Shown here in pieces: positions 7,401 through 16,713 of a stretch of 64,000 nt of DNA; position 1 is the first letter of the stretch, and every line of letters starts with the position of its first letter. The notes under the pieces were generated by a model. The model saw only the letters and a program-made list of their open reading frames with translations. It was not told where the DNA came from and did not search any database. Both the position numbers and the translations under genes were made by a program. Source of the DNA: CAWIVH01 sp963839475 (lineage in GTDB: Bacteria; Acidobacteriota; UBA6911); contig CAWIVH010000018.1 of NCBI GenBank assembly GCA_963839475.1, positions 620,001-684,000 of the forward strand, read 5' to 3'.

Positions 7401-9482
7401 GAACCGGTTCCTTTAAATCAGCTACCTGTGGGCTATATCACGACGGTTGCCGGGGGAAGCACATTTGCAGGTGACGGCTCACTGGCTACCAACGCGTTAC
7501 TATCAGAGATCGTCAGTACCGCATTTGACTCTGAAGGTAGCCTTCTGATAGCCGACGCAGGAAACCACAGGGTAAGGAAAGTCTCCAGGACTACAGGAAT
7601 CATAACGATGATCGCGGGAACGGGTGAGGCGGGTTTCTCGGGTGATAACGGGCCCGCGACGGCGGCCCAGCTAAATTACCCGAGCTTCATTACTGTCGAC
7701 GCTGCAGGAAACTTACTTATATCCGACGCGGGCAATTATCGTGTCCGAATGGTGTCAGCGACTACCGGGATAATCGCAACTATAGCCGGAAATGGCACCT
7801 GGGGATTCTCAGGTGACAATGGCCCGGCCACAGATGCGGCGCTACACCCCACCTCCATTGCTTTGGACTCCGCTGGAAATCTTTTTATATCAGATGATAG
7901 TTATAACCGGATTCGAAAAGTGTCTGCAAAAACCGGAATTATTACAACTATCGCAGGGAAATCAAGCGTTCCTGGATTTTCAGGTGACAATGGCCCGGCA
8001 ACCGCGGCTCAACTTTATTGGCCGGGTGGGATCGCGCTGGATAGCGCTGGAAACCTCTTCATCTCGGACACGGGCAATTATCGGATTCGAAAAGTGTCCG
8101 CAGCTACGGGGATTATCACAACTGTAGCCGGAATCGGGAGTCCGGGGTTTTCAGGCGACAATGGGCCAGCCATCACCGCCAGGTTCAATGGCGTAGGTAA
8201 TATATCTGTTGATTATGCCGGAAACCTCTTTATCGCAGATTCCGGCAATCAACGCATTCGAAAGGCATCTGCGGCAACGGGCATTATCATAACGGTGGCG
8301 GGCACAGGGATTTCGGGTTATTCAGGTGACAACGGGGCGGCAACACAAGCTGCGCTTAACCAACCGGGGGGAGTTGCCGTCGATTCTGCTGGAAACCAGC
8401 TTATCGCGGATACAAGCAACAATCGAATTAGAAAAATTGAAGGGTCGACGGGCATTATCACCACGGTGGCGGGAATCGGAAATTCCGCTTATTTAGGAGA
8501 CAACGGACCGGCGACGGCGGCCCGGTTTAAGTACCCAATGAGAGTTGCAATCGACCCTGCCGGATACCTCCTGATAGCCGATTGGTACGATTGTCGGATC
8601 CGAAAAGTATCTTTAAGCACAGGAGTTATCACAACGGTTGCCGGAAACGGCGAATGGAAATATTCTGGCGATAACGGGCTGGCAACGGCCACAGCGCTTA
8701 ATCAGCCTTTCGATGTTACGCCGGACCTGGCGGGGAATGTATTGATTGCGGACACCGGCAGTAATCGCATTCGTAAGGTGTCCGCGACAACCGGGATTAT
8801 CACCACAATAGCAGGAACAGGCGTCTCGGGATATTCGGGTGACAATGGGCCCGCGGCGGCGGCAATGTTGAATCAGCCAGAAGGCGTCGCAGTGGATTCT
8901 GCCGGAAATATCCTGATTGCCGAGTATCGCAACAACCGGATTCGCAGGGTGTCAGCGATCAGCGGCATCATCTCAACGCTTGCTGGTACCGGCACTGCCG
9001 GATATTCGGGTGACAACGGGCAAGCAACAGCAGCAATGTTGAATCAACCAACAGCCGTCGTCGTCGACGCTGTTGGAAATATATTGATTGCCGATTCTGG
9101 CAATTGTCGGATTCGGAGAGTATCAGCCACAACTGGAGTTATATCAACGATCGCAGGAATCGACGGCTGTGGCTATTCGGGTGATGCCGGACCAGCCATT
9201 GCCGCCAAGCTCAATTTCCCCTTGGGCCTCGATCTGGACCTTGCAGGAAACCTCTTCGTTTCCGACACATGGAATAATCGGATTCGAAAGGTTTCGGCGG
9301 CCACAGCATTGATTACGACCGTAGCAGGAACCGGAAACATTGGCTATTCAGGCGACAACGGCCCGGCGGCCGCAGCAAGGCTTAATAACCCCAGCGCTGT
9401 TGCGGTTGATGCGCAGGGTAATGTTTATATCGTCGATCGCGAAAACCGCAGAATCAGGGCCATCCGGGGTCCACTGCCTTGA
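4449..9482 (+). CDS. Giant secreted NHL-propeller protein, copy 1
   Basis: 1677 residues from a GTG start placed six bases or less behind GGAGGAG; this aligns with the ATG of copies 2-4, whereas the upstream ATG at 4431 does not. Residues ~1-30 are a signal peptide. Residues ~30-500 are four beta-rich modules, ~500-577 an Ig-like (Big_2-type) domain, ~579-900 six NHL-like blades, ~906-985 an IPT/TIG domain (GGETVTITGKNFGP), and ~995-1674 twelve NHL blades of ~57 residues. The blade consensus is like AVDSAGNLFIADSGNNRIRKV followed by GYSGDNGPATAA. There is no catalytic motif, membrane anchor or sorting signal that I recognise. It is probably an exported binding or scaffolding protein; ligand unknown. 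Confidence 0.82.
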   Translation: MKKSGVKASASVAIALALSLSFFSFSQSQSQSGYIVFSADGITPMPVAAALFSFTNDAGVLSSQIGVGAVEPTTSGRLFIDRTGTETWITLVNSSVTAASVTLTLHDSSGNQVGQNILTLDAGRQLAGFIQDVFNGLAQGFTGSLTFTSSQKLAALSVRQSRNAQNETLYFALPAVDLTQTVADSTLVFPHMSVGAGYTTQLLLINRSSQPTRGKIRVYGDSGSTLAVNMGGIESFEFSYEIAANGTYRAELDRTGDLRSGYVVVAADSGNVVPGGNAVFRYSVSSIPVSETFVPATQGTTSARLFVDNAGGYTSVVLANLGNIASSLTFTLLDRTGVTQDTVSRQVPAGGRLSFFAHELFPAMSSRFTGMIEISSTTAIAPLTLRLTLNDRGDQIYTSLPVADLLHPPAATVAVVPIIASGGNVTTQLILLNSDKTRRATGRFSFRKADSSPFSTQLGNRSGSEFSYNVSPGGGIQFFPGNTARLASLALVNPETNQITQEIAVNEGNTIRASLLALDETGRPRDDFAFTYTSLDTSVATIDTHGYITGIKAGFSTVTISAGTVVTTGTITVVSILSGLPGYEITGVAQDLSQRLYLAATQSHAILQTQSFSQAADVYAGIRGTPGLINDVRLQSQFRNPAFLAYDQARGTLYVSDSANNVIRRVQPGPGGRVDTLAGTGSPGSNDGAAGTATFNSPQGIALDNRGYLWVVDSGNHTIRRINLTAGTVDTIAGSAGNAGWQDGTGTAARFYSPAGIALETEPLAQQLDRERRGDPPPPVSMIVADSGNGLIRRVKEDGTVATVQANVTSSAPDEKASAGAGTKGKGRLRPRFKSPQAVAADPFGNIYVSEPGLRRIQTILQNGDIVSAAESKTFAAPKGMVVTQGGKVVVADSTSLARQLSYGEPQITSISPDKISVRGGETVTITGKNFGPDTLIIIGSVIITNIQSWNTNTLVFTAPSLPSGLTTVTAQNRAGLFQRSFLVEPVPLNQLPVGYITTVAGGSTFAGDGSLATNALLSEIVSTAFDSEGSLLIADAGNHRVRKVSRTTGIITMIAGTGEAGFSGDNGPATAAQLNYPSFITVDAAGNLLISDAGNYRVRMVSATTGIIATIAGNGTWGFSGDNGPATDAALHPTSIALDSAGNLFISDDSYNRIRKVSAKTGIITTIAGKSSVPGFSGDNGPATAAQLYWPGGIALDSAGNLFISDTGNYRIRKVSAATGIITTVAGIGSPGFSGDNGPAITARFNGVGNISVDYAGNLFIADSGNQRIRKASAATGIIITVAGTGISGYSGDNGAATQAALNQPGGVAVDSAGNQLIADTSNNRIRKIEGSTGIITTVAGIGNSAYLGDNGPATAARFKYPMRVAIDPAGYLLIADWYDCRIRKVSLSTGVITTVAGNGEWKYSGDNGLATATALNQPFDVTPDLAGNVLIADTGSNRIRKVSATTGIITTIAGTGVSGYSGDNGPAAAAMLNQPEGVAVDSAGNILIAEYRNNRIRRVSAISGIISTLAGTGTAGYSGDNGQATAAMLNQPTAVVVDAVGNILIADSGNCRIRRVSATTGVISTIAGIDGCGYSGDAGPAIAAKLNFPLGLDLDLAGNLFVSDTWNNRIRKVSAATALITTVAGTGNIGYSGDNGPAAAARLNNPSAVAVDAQGNVYIVDRENRRIRAIRGPLP

Positions 9483-9507
9483 TCCGCTTCAAAGCCGGAT
9501 GCCCGCC

Positions 9508-11481
9508 TTAATGCAGGCGATTCCATCGACTATGCCCGAGTCTTTTATATCCTGTCGTCTCCTCCGCCGGATTCGCTGAAGCCGTCGGTTGATCACTCAA
9601 AACCTGCTGGGGAACAACCACATTGGTCGTCAGGATTGCATAATCGACCTGCAACCGGTCGGAAGCGCTTCCTGCCTCCGAAAAAAACTGGAGGCCGACC
9701 CGGCCGCTGCTGTGGGATGTATCGCTCCCCTGCCAGACAACCACGTCATTAATGAAAAACCAGAGACTGGAGCCTTTTGCGATCACCCGCAGCTTGTTGG
9801 CGACGGCGCCGGCTTTGATCGCCGAGTGCGCTGTCAGCGCCTTTAGATTCGTGGAAGTTCCATTCACGTTTTTCCAGACGGAATAAGTTCCATCGCCGTA
9901 ATATTGGAAAAAATAGCCGCTCGCCGGATCCCCTTGTGTAAGGTTCCCCGATACTCGGATCGCGAGGCCGGCTGCATTCCAGTACTGGTTCGATTCCGCC
10001 TCCTGGTGGATCATGCTTGCGCTGTAATCCAGGTCGGAAAACTGGGTGTTGTAGGTGGAAGTGCCATACTTGTCCGCCAGGCCGGTGCCGTCGGCCTGAT
10101 AGTAAGAACGGAAAACTATCCAGCTCCCGCTGTCCTGCATCCAATTGGGAGCGGTCGTGCCCGTAAACTGTTCGTTGAAACCGGTGCTGGAAATAGTTCC
10201 CGCGGTAAATGACATGGCGTCACTCCAGGGGCCATAGCCATAATCATTGTAAGTCTGGATCCACCACTGGCAGCCCCCGGCAGAAACGGCAGTGGCCGGT
10301 GTTACCGAGCAGGTGCCGGTTCCGGAGGCGCAGCCGGCTTCAGAGGCCGTGTACCATTTCAAAACCCGGTTGGCCACATCGGTATCGTCCACCGAGAGGT
10401 AATACCAGGTTGAGGTTGGGACCGCGTTCCAGGTATAGGTTGGAGTTGTGGTCGAAATACTTCCATTCGGAGAGATCAGGACCGCCTTGCCGGGCGCGCC
10501 ACCGGTCTGGATGTTGAACACCATACCGTCGCTCCAGGGACCATAGCCGGATTCGTTCCAGGTTTGGACCCACCATTGGCCACTTCCGGATGCTAGGGTC
10601 ACGGAAGGCGTCACGGCACAGGTGCCGGATCCGGAACTGCAGCCCACGTCCGCGGCTTTGTACCACTGGTTGATTTTTGCCTGGGTTCCCGAATCATCCA
10701 CCCACAACAGATACCAGGTTGCGTTTGCCACAGCATTCCAGGTAAACCTTGGGCTCGTACCCGAAGTATTTCCGCTCGGAGAAATCAGAACTGCCTTGCC
10801 GGGCAGGCCGCCAGGCTGGACGCTAAACACCATGCCGTCGCTCCAGGGACCGTAGCCGGATTCATTCCAGGTTTGAATCCACCATTGCCCATTTCCGGAG
10901 GCGAGGGAAACAGACGGTGTCACGGCACATGTGCCGGTTCCCGAACCGCACCCCGCATCGGCGGCTTTGTACCACTGGTTGATCTTTGCCTGGGTTCCGG
11001 AATCATTCACCCACAGCAGGTACCAGGTCGCTGAAGACACCGCACTCCAGGTGTAGGTCGGGTTCGAAGTGGAAATTGAACCAGTCGGCGACAAAAGAGT
11101 TGCCTTGGAGGGAGCGCCCAGGGTAACAGCAAAATCCATCCCATCACTCCACGGGCCATCGGCAACATCGTACGCTTGGACCCACCACCTGCAGGCGCCG
11201 GCCGCGAGAGCAATGCCAGGGGTGATCGAACACGTGCCCGTCCCTGATGCACATCCTGTATCGGCCGCTTTATACCATTGAATGATTTTGGGGCTCGCTG
11301 TGACTTCATTGACCCACAAGCGGTACCAGGTCGCCGAAGCTACGGCAGTCCAAGCGTAGGTTGGCGAGGCGGTGGTAATGTTGCCCGACGGAGAAATTAG
11401 CGTCGGTTTACCCGCACCGGCAGCAAAAACGGAGAAAAATTGAAGGCACAGGATCAAACGAGGCAAGGTGGGTCGTTTCAT
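9508..11481 (-). CDS. Secreted repeat protein with four Cys-containing beta modules and a C-terminal lectin/laminin-like domain
   Basis: 657 residues on the strand opposite to the NHL genes, convergent with copy 1 and divergent from copy 2. A signal peptide (~1-22, FFSVFAAGAG) precedes four tandem modules of ~105 residues. Each module has a fibronectin-III-like pattern (PTYTWNAV...TWYLLWV) and a conserved cysteine pair in GC.SGTGTC, then WWVQTWNESGYGPWSDGM. Residues ~430-620 look like a concanavalin/laminin-G-type jelly roll (FNEQFTG, GLAIRVSG, LWFFINDVVVWQG). GGAGG lies seven bases before the ATG. It is likely exported and carbohydrate- or surface-binding; this is inference. Its position inside the NHL array suggests a shared surface role. 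Confidence 0.8.
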   Translation of the reverse strand: MKRPTLPRLILCLQFFSVFAAGAGKPTLISPSGNITTASPTYAWTAVASATWYRLWVNEVTASPKIIQWYKAADTGCASGTGTCSITPGIALAAGACRWWVQAYDVADGPWSDGMDFAVTLGAPSKATLLSPTGSISTSNPTYTWSAVSSATWYLLWVNDSGTQAKINQWYKAADAGCGSGTGTCAVTPSVSLASGNGQWWIQTWNESGYGPWSDGMVFSVQPGGLPGKAVLISPSGNTSGTSPRFTWNAVANATWYLLWVDDSGTQAKINQWYKAADVGCSSGSGTCAVTPSVTLASGSGQWWVQTWNESGYGPWSDGMVFNIQTGGAPGKAVLISPNGSISTTTPTYTWNAVPTSTWYYLSVDDTDVANRVLKWYTASEAGCASGTGTCSVTPATAVSAGGCQWWIQTYNDYGYGPWSDAMSFTAGTISSTGFNEQFTGTTAPNWMQDSGSWIVFRSYYQADGTGLADKYGTSTYNTQFSDLDYSASMIHQEAESNQYWNAAGLAIRVSGNLTQGDPASGYFFQYYGDGTYSVWKNVNGTSTNLKALTAHSAIKAGAVANKLRVIAKGSSLWFFINDVVVWQGSDTSHSSGRVGLQFFSEAGSASDRLQVDYAILTTNVVVPQQVLSDQPTASANPAEETTGYKRLGHSRWNRLH

Positions 11482-11679
11482 GGATTGCCTCCGGAAATTT
11501 TGAATTGGAGTATATGCCAGATCCCAATGGTCTGTAGCAAAAAATGAAAAGTAAGGCAGCTTTCAGGTCCAGGTTTGAGATTGCGCAGCGGTCGATTTAC
11601 GGCTTGCTTCCTCAAGGCAGCCGATGCTACAAGGAAATCATCACAAGTGATTCCTCCACTTCTGCGTTCAGGGGGAGAT
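11482..11679 (+). promoter_or_regulatory. Divergent intergenic region with conserved leader of NHL copy 2
   Basis: Separates the minus-strand secreted protein from NHL copy 2. Only a remnant of the hexamer array is present (11564-11574). The leader (about 11575-11679) keeps the core hairpin GTCG (11591-11594), ATTTA, CGGC (11600-11603), the CGATGCTACAA box, and a second hairpin, GGAAATCA...TGATTCC. A GGGGGAG ribosome-binding site precedes the ATG at 11680. Confidence 0.5.
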
Positions 11680-14600
11680 ATGAAGAGATCCGCTCTGAAA
11701 GCCTGTGCATCCGCTGCCATTGCCCTCGCTCTGAGCCTCTCGTTCTTTTCCTATTCGCAATCCCAGACCCCGTCGGGCTATATCGTGTTCTCTACGGATG
11801 GAGTCACGCCGATCCCTGTCGTCGCGGCGCTCTTCTCCTTCACCAACGATGCCGGAGTGCTCTCGAGTCAAATGGGGGTTGGCGCCGTCGAACCCACCAC
11901 CTCCGGATGTCTCTTCATCGACCGCAACGGAACCGAAACCTGGATTACCCTCGTTAATCCTTCCCTGTCTGCCGCTTCCGTTACCTTAACGCTGCGTGAT
12001 CCTTCCGGAAACCAGGTCGGCCAAAGCTCCGTCACCCTCGAAGCCGGTCGCCAACTCGCGGGCTTCATCCAGGATATTTTGTACGGCCCAGCTCAGGGTT
12101 TCACCGGCAGCCTTACTTTCACGAGCAGCCAGAAGCTCGCCGCCCTGTCCGTGCGACAGAGCCGCAATGCCCAAAACGAAACTCTCTGCGTTGCCCTGCC
12201 GGCCGTCGACCTGAACCAGACCATCACAGACAGCACTCTCGTCTTTCCCCATATGTCGGTCGGGGCGGGCAACACCACCCAGCTCCTCCTCATCAACCGC
12301 TCTTCACAACCCACACGGGGAAAGATCCGCGTCTTCGGCGATTCCGGCAGCACCCTGACCGTGAGCATGGGAGGAGTCGAATCCTTTGAGTTCAGCTATG
12401 AAATCGCAGCCTACGGAACCTATCGGGCCGAACTCGACAGGACCGGAGACCTCCGCTCCGGTTATGTCGCCGTGGCAGCCGATTCTGGAAACATCGTCCC
12501 GGGCGGAAATGCCGTGTTTCGATATTCCACAGGCGGCAGCCCTATATCGGAAACCGTTGTGCCCGCCACTCAGGGAACCACATCCGCCCGCTTCTTCGTC
12601 GACAACATCGGAACCTACACCGGAGTGGCCATCACGAATCTCGTAAGTATTACTTCGACAGTGACCTTCACCCTCCTCGACCACACTGGTGTCACCCAAG
12701 ACTCTGTCACCCGCCAGGTGCCGTCCGGGGGGCATATGGCCGTGTTCGCTCACGAACTCTTCCCCACCATGAGCAGCCGCTTCACCGGAATGATCGAAAT
12801 CAGCAGCACCACATTGATTGCGCCGGTTACGTTAAGACTCACTATCAACGAGCGCGGAGATCAGGTCTACACCTCCCTGCCCGTGGCCGACTTGAATCAT
12901 CCGCCAACCGCAGCTCTTACCGTTATTCCCCTCATCGCCTATGGCGGAAACGCAACCACGCAGCTGATCCTCCTCAACAGCGACAAATCCAGAAGAGCAA
13001 CCGGCAGGATCGGCTTCCGCAGAGCCGATTCGAGCACCTTCTCCCTGCAGCTGGGCAACCGGTTCGGTAGTGACTTCGCCTACGATGTCTCCTCAGGAGG
13101 CGGAGCCCAGTTCCTCCCCGGAAACAATACCAGGCTCGCAAGCTTCGTCCTGCTCAATCCCGACACCAACCAGATCACGCAAGAAATCGCCGTCAACGAG
13201 GGGAACACCATCAAGCCAAACCTGCTGGCCTTGGATGAAACCGGACGGTCACGGGACGATTTCGTCTTTACCTACACCAGTCTCGATACCTCGGTCGCTA
13301 CCATCGACTCGGGAGGATACATCACTGGCAGGAAAGCCGGATTCTCCACCATGACAATTTCAGCCGGCAGTATCGTGATTACCGGCACTATTACCGTCGT
13401 CTCGATACTCTCAGGGCTCCCCGGCTACGAGATCACCGGCGTCGCCCAGGACCTCTCCCAGCGCCTCTACCTCGCCGCCAGCCAGAGCCACGCAATCCTC
13501 CAGACCCAGAGTTTCAGCCAGGCGGCTGATATCTATGCCGGCACCCGAGGAGTTCCAGGACTGATAAACGACATCCGGTTGCAGTCGCAGTTTCGCAATC
13601 CTGCCTTCCTCACCTATGACCAGGCTCGTGGAACCCTCTATGTCAGTGACAGCGCCAACAACGTCATCCGCAGGGTGCAGCCCGGACCGAGTGGAAGGGT
13701 CGACACCCTCGCCGGTACAGGCTCCCCCGGCAGTAACGACGGAGCCGCCGGCGCCGCGACCTTCAACAATCCCCTCGGCATTGCCCTCGACAACCGCGGC
13801 TACCTCTGGGTCGTAGACAGCGGCAACCATACCATCCGCAGAATTAATCTGACGGCAGGCACCGTCGAAACCATCGCCGGAAACGCCGGAAACCCAGGCT
13901 GGCAGGATGGCACCGGTACGGCGGCAAGGTTCTATTCCCCGGCAGGAATCGCCCTGGAAACCGAACCGTTGGCCCAGCAGCTGGACCGCGAAAGACGAGG
14001 CGAACCACCACCGCCGGTCAGCATGATCGTCGCTGATACCGGCAACGGCTTCATCCGGCGGGTAAAGGCAAATGGCACAGTGGAAACAGTCCAAGCCAAT
14101 GTGCCGTCCTTTGCACCCGACGAAAAAGCGTCCTCCGGCGCCGGCGCGAAAGGAAAGGGCAGGTTGCGTCCCCGATTCAAGTCCCCGCAGGCAGTAGCGG
14201 CCGACCCTTTCGGCAACATCTATGTTTCCGAACCCGGGGTGAGACGCGTCCAGACCATCCTCCAGAGCGGCGACATCGTCTCTGCCGCCGAGTCCAAAAC
14301 CTTCGCAGCTCCAAAGGGGATAGTAGTTACGCAGGGCGGGAAAGTGGTGGTTGCCGACAGCACCAGCCTCGCCCGCCAGGTCAGCTACGGGGAACCGCAG
14401 ATCACGAATATCACTCCCGGCGGCATCAGCATCAGGGGCGGAGAGACCGTCACCATCACCGGCAAGAACTTCGGGCCGGGAACGCTGATCATCATTGCCG
14501 GTCAGATCATCAACACGATCCAATCCAGGAACTCGAATGCCCTGGTGTTTACTGCCCCTGCCCTGCCCAGCGGCAAAACAACCCTCACAGTTCAAAATCG

Positions 14601-16713
14601 TGCAGGACTCGCTCAAAAGTCATTCCTGGTGGAAGCTATCCCCTTGAACCAGCTGCCCGTCGGATACATTACCACCGTGGCCGGAGGAAGCACTTTTGCA
14701 GGTGACGGTTCATTAGCTGGCAGAGCTTCAGTGGCATCGCCCGCATGCACTGCATTTGACTCGCAGGGGAACCTCTATATCGCTGATGTGGGAAATTATC
14801 GAATTCGGAAAGTATCTGCGACCACAGGGGTCATCACGACAGTCGCGGGAACAGGCGTATTTGGATCATCGGGCGACAACGGCCCCGCCACAGCAGCAAA
14901 GCTGAATGACCCCTTTGGAATCGCAGTGGACTCTGCGGGAAATCTTTTTATTGCAGATTCGGGCAATTATCGGATTCGGAAGGTCTCTTCGACAACCGGG
15001 ATAATAACCACAGTAGCGGGAGGCGGCAATGGGGCGAATTTAGGTGACAACGGATTGGCGACAGCGGCGGCGCTCATTTACCCCAGGGGGATTGCCGTTG
15101 ATTCCAGGGGAGATCTTTATATTGCCGATTCCGGCAACAGCCGGATTCGAAAGGTATCCGCGACAACGGGAATCATCACCACGGTGGCCGGAACCGGGGT
15201 ACGGTCCTTTTCAGGGGATGGTGGACTCGCGACAGCAGCAAATCTGAGCTATCCCACAGGCGTTGCCGTAGACCCCGCAGGGAACCAGTATATTGCCGAC
15301 TCTGAAAATTGCCGGATTCGAAAGGTATCCGCGGCTACCGGAATCATCACCACTGTTGCCGGAACGGGTCTCCGGGGCTTTTCAGGTGATAACGGACCGG
15401 CAACAGCTGCAAACCTTAGTGAAGTTCAGGCCGTCGCCCTGGATTCAGTCGGGAATATATACATTGCGGATTGGAGTAACAGTCGAATTCGAAAAGTATC
15501 TGCGACAACCGGGATAATCACGACGGCGGCAGGAACCGGCGGCTGGGGATTCTCCGGAGATAATGGTCCGGCGACCGCGGCCAAGCTCTATTTGCCCTAC
15601 GGAGTTGGGGTGGATATTTCGGGTAACCTCTTTATCGGGGATACGAGAAACAATCGGATTCGCAAAGTATCTGTGAATACAGGAATAATCACCACATTCG
15701 TGGGGGCAGATGACTCGGCATATCTGGGTGATAACGAACCTGCGGCGGCTTCCGTGCTGCGGTCACCCTCGGGAATCACTCTGGATTCGTCGGGCAATTC
15801 CTATATCACGGATGGGGACCAGTGCAGGATCCGGAAAATATCCGGAGCCACAGGGATTATCACCACGGTGGCTGGAACCGGAGTCAATGGATATTCAGGC
15901 GACAACGGACTGGCAACAGCAGCCAATTTGAGCTGGCCATATGCTGTTGCCGTGGACTCAGCCGGTAACCTCTTTATATCTGATTCAGGTAACCGCAGGA
16001 TTCGAAAAGTCTCTGCGGCTACGGGGGTTATAACAACATTCGCTGGAAATGGGATAATGGGATATTCCGGCGATGGGGGTGCAGCCACAGCGGCGAAGCT
16101 GCACACTGTCCTGGGTCTCGCCGTGGACACCGCAGGAAACCTTTTTATTGCGGATGATGACGAACATCGCATTCGTAAGGTTTCTGCGGCTACCGGGATC
16201 ATCACTACGGTCGCGGGAACAGGTGTTCCGGGTTATTCTGGCGATAATGGACCGGCAACCGCGGCACAGCTCTATGCCCCTTATGCAGTTTCCGTCGACT
16301 CCGCAGGAAATGTCTTTATCGCCGACATGTATAACAGCCGAATTCGAAAAGTATCTGCCAGTACTGGGATCATTACGACAGTGGCGGGAACCGGAGTGAA
16401 TGGAGATTCCGGTGATAATGGCCCGGCGACCGCGGCAAAGCTCGCAAGCCCCCGAGCAGTTGCTGTGGACTCGGCAAACAATCTATTTATAGCTGACACC
16501 GGTAATCGTCGAATCCGAAAAGTGTCTGCAGCTACGGGAATCATTACCTCAGTTGCAGGAACCGGCGTTTGGGGGTTTTCAGGCGATAACGGACCGGCAG
16601 CCGCGGCCAGATTTAACTGGCCCCTGGGAATTGGAGTAGACACGCGCGGGAACGTGTATATTTCTGATTTTGATGATCGCAGAATCCGAGCCGTCCGGGG
16701 TCCGATCCCTTGA
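11680..16713 (+). CDS. Giant secreted NHL-propeller protein, copy 2 (intact)
   Basis: 1677 residues, exactly the length of copy 1, and uninterrupted. The start at MKRSALKACASAAIALALSL is fixed by GGGGGAG just upstream and by identity with copies 3 and 4; a longer frame runs back to 11575 but has no leader-compatible start. Architecture is the same: signal peptide, ~500 residues of beta modules, Ig-like domain, six-blade propeller, IPT/TIG domain (GGETVTITGKNFGP), twelve C-terminal NHL blades. The first half is close to copies 1, 3 and 4; the twelve-blade half differs at many exposed positions while the blade core (NRIRKVSATTGIITTVAGTG) is kept. It is the best reference copy for judging the broken ones. 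Confidence 0.85.
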   Translation: MKRSALKACASAAIALALSLSFFSYSQSQTPSGYIVFSTDGVTPIPVVAALFSFTNDAGVLSSQMGVGAVEPTTSGCLFIDRNGTETWITLVNPSLSAASVTLTLRDPSGNQVGQSSVTLEAGRQLAGFIQDILYGPAQGFTGSLTFTSSQKLAALSVRQSRNAQNETLCVALPAVDLNQTITDSTLVFPHMSVGAGNTTQLLLINRSSQPTRGKIRVFGDSGSTLTVSMGGVESFEFSYEIAAYGTYRAELDRTGDLRSGYVAVAADSGNIVPGGNAVFRYSTGGSPISETVVPATQGTTSARFFVDNIGTYTGVAITNLVSITSTVTFTLLDHTGVTQDSVTRQVPSGGHMAVFAHELFPTMSSRFTGMIEISSTTLIAPVTLRLTINERGDQVYTSLPVADLNHPPTAALTVIPLIAYGGNATTQLILLNSDKSRRATGRIGFRRADSSTFSLQLGNRFGSDFAYDVSSGGGAQFLPGNNTRLASFVLLNPDTNQITQEIAVNEGNTIKPNLLALDETGRSRDDFVFTYTSLDTSVATIDSGGYITGRKAGFSTMTISAGSIVITGTITVVSILSGLPGYEITGVAQDLSQRLYLAASQSHAILQTQSFSQAADIYAGTRGVPGLINDIRLQSQFRNPAFLTYDQARGTLYVSDSANNVIRRVQPGPSGRVDTLAGTGSPGSNDGAAGAATFNNPLGIALDNRGYLWVVDSGNHTIRRINLTAGTVETIAGNAGNPGWQDGTGTAARFYSPAGIALETEPLAQQLDRERRGEPPPPVSMIVADTGNGFIRRVKANGTVETVQANVPSFAPDEKASSGAGAKGKGRLRPRFKSPQAVAADPFGNIYVSEPGVRRVQTILQSGDIVSAAESKTFAAPKGIVVTQGGKVVVADSTSLARQVSYGEPQITNITPGGISIRGGETVTITGKNFGPGTLIIIAGQIINTIQSRNSNALVFTAPALPSGKTTLTVQNRAGLAQKSFLVEAIPLNQLPVGYITTVAGGSTFAGDGSLAGRASVASPACTAFDSQGNLYIADVGNYRIRKVSATTGVITTVAGTGVFGSSGDNGPATAAKLNDPFGIAVDSAGNLFIADSGNYRIRKVSSTTGIITTVAGGGNGANLGDNGLATAAALIYPRGIAVDSRGDLYIADSGNSRIRKVSATTGIITTVAGTGVRSFSGDGGLATAANLSYPTGVAVDPAGNQYIADSENCRIRKVSAATGIITTVAGTGLRGFSGDNGPATAANLSEVQAVALDSVGNIYIADWSNSRIRKVSATTGIITTAAGTGGWGFSGDNGPATAAKLYLPYGVGVDISGNLFIGDTRNNRIRKVSVNTGIITTFVGADDSAYLGDNEPAAASVLRSPSGITLDSSGNSYITDGDQCRIRKISGATGIITTVAGTGVNGYSGDNGLATAANLSWPYAVAVDSAGNLFISDSGNRRIRKVSAATGVITTFAGNGIMGYSGDGGAATAAKLHTVLGLAVDTAGNLFIADDDEHRIRKVSAATGIITTVAGTGVPGYSGDNGPATAAQLYAPYAVSVDSAGNVFIADMYNSRIRKVSASTGIITTVAGTGVNGDSGDNGPATAAKLASPRAVAVDSANNLFIADTGNRRIRKVSAATGIITSVAGTGVWGFSGDNGPAAAARFNWPLGIGVDTRGNVYISDFDDRRIRAVRGPIP

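Noticed and set aside
7430..9476. Regular ~171-base repeats that could be mistaken for a CRISPR-like array
   Set aside because: The repeats are in-frame protein blades with degenerate third positions; there are no unique spacers and no cas genes.
13411..14616. Long minus-strand frame inside NHL copy 2 (similar ones in copies 1, 3 and 4)
   Set aside because: It is an antisense shadow of the conserved propeller region, with low-complexity Gly/Val/Asp composition produced by the coding strand's codon bias.
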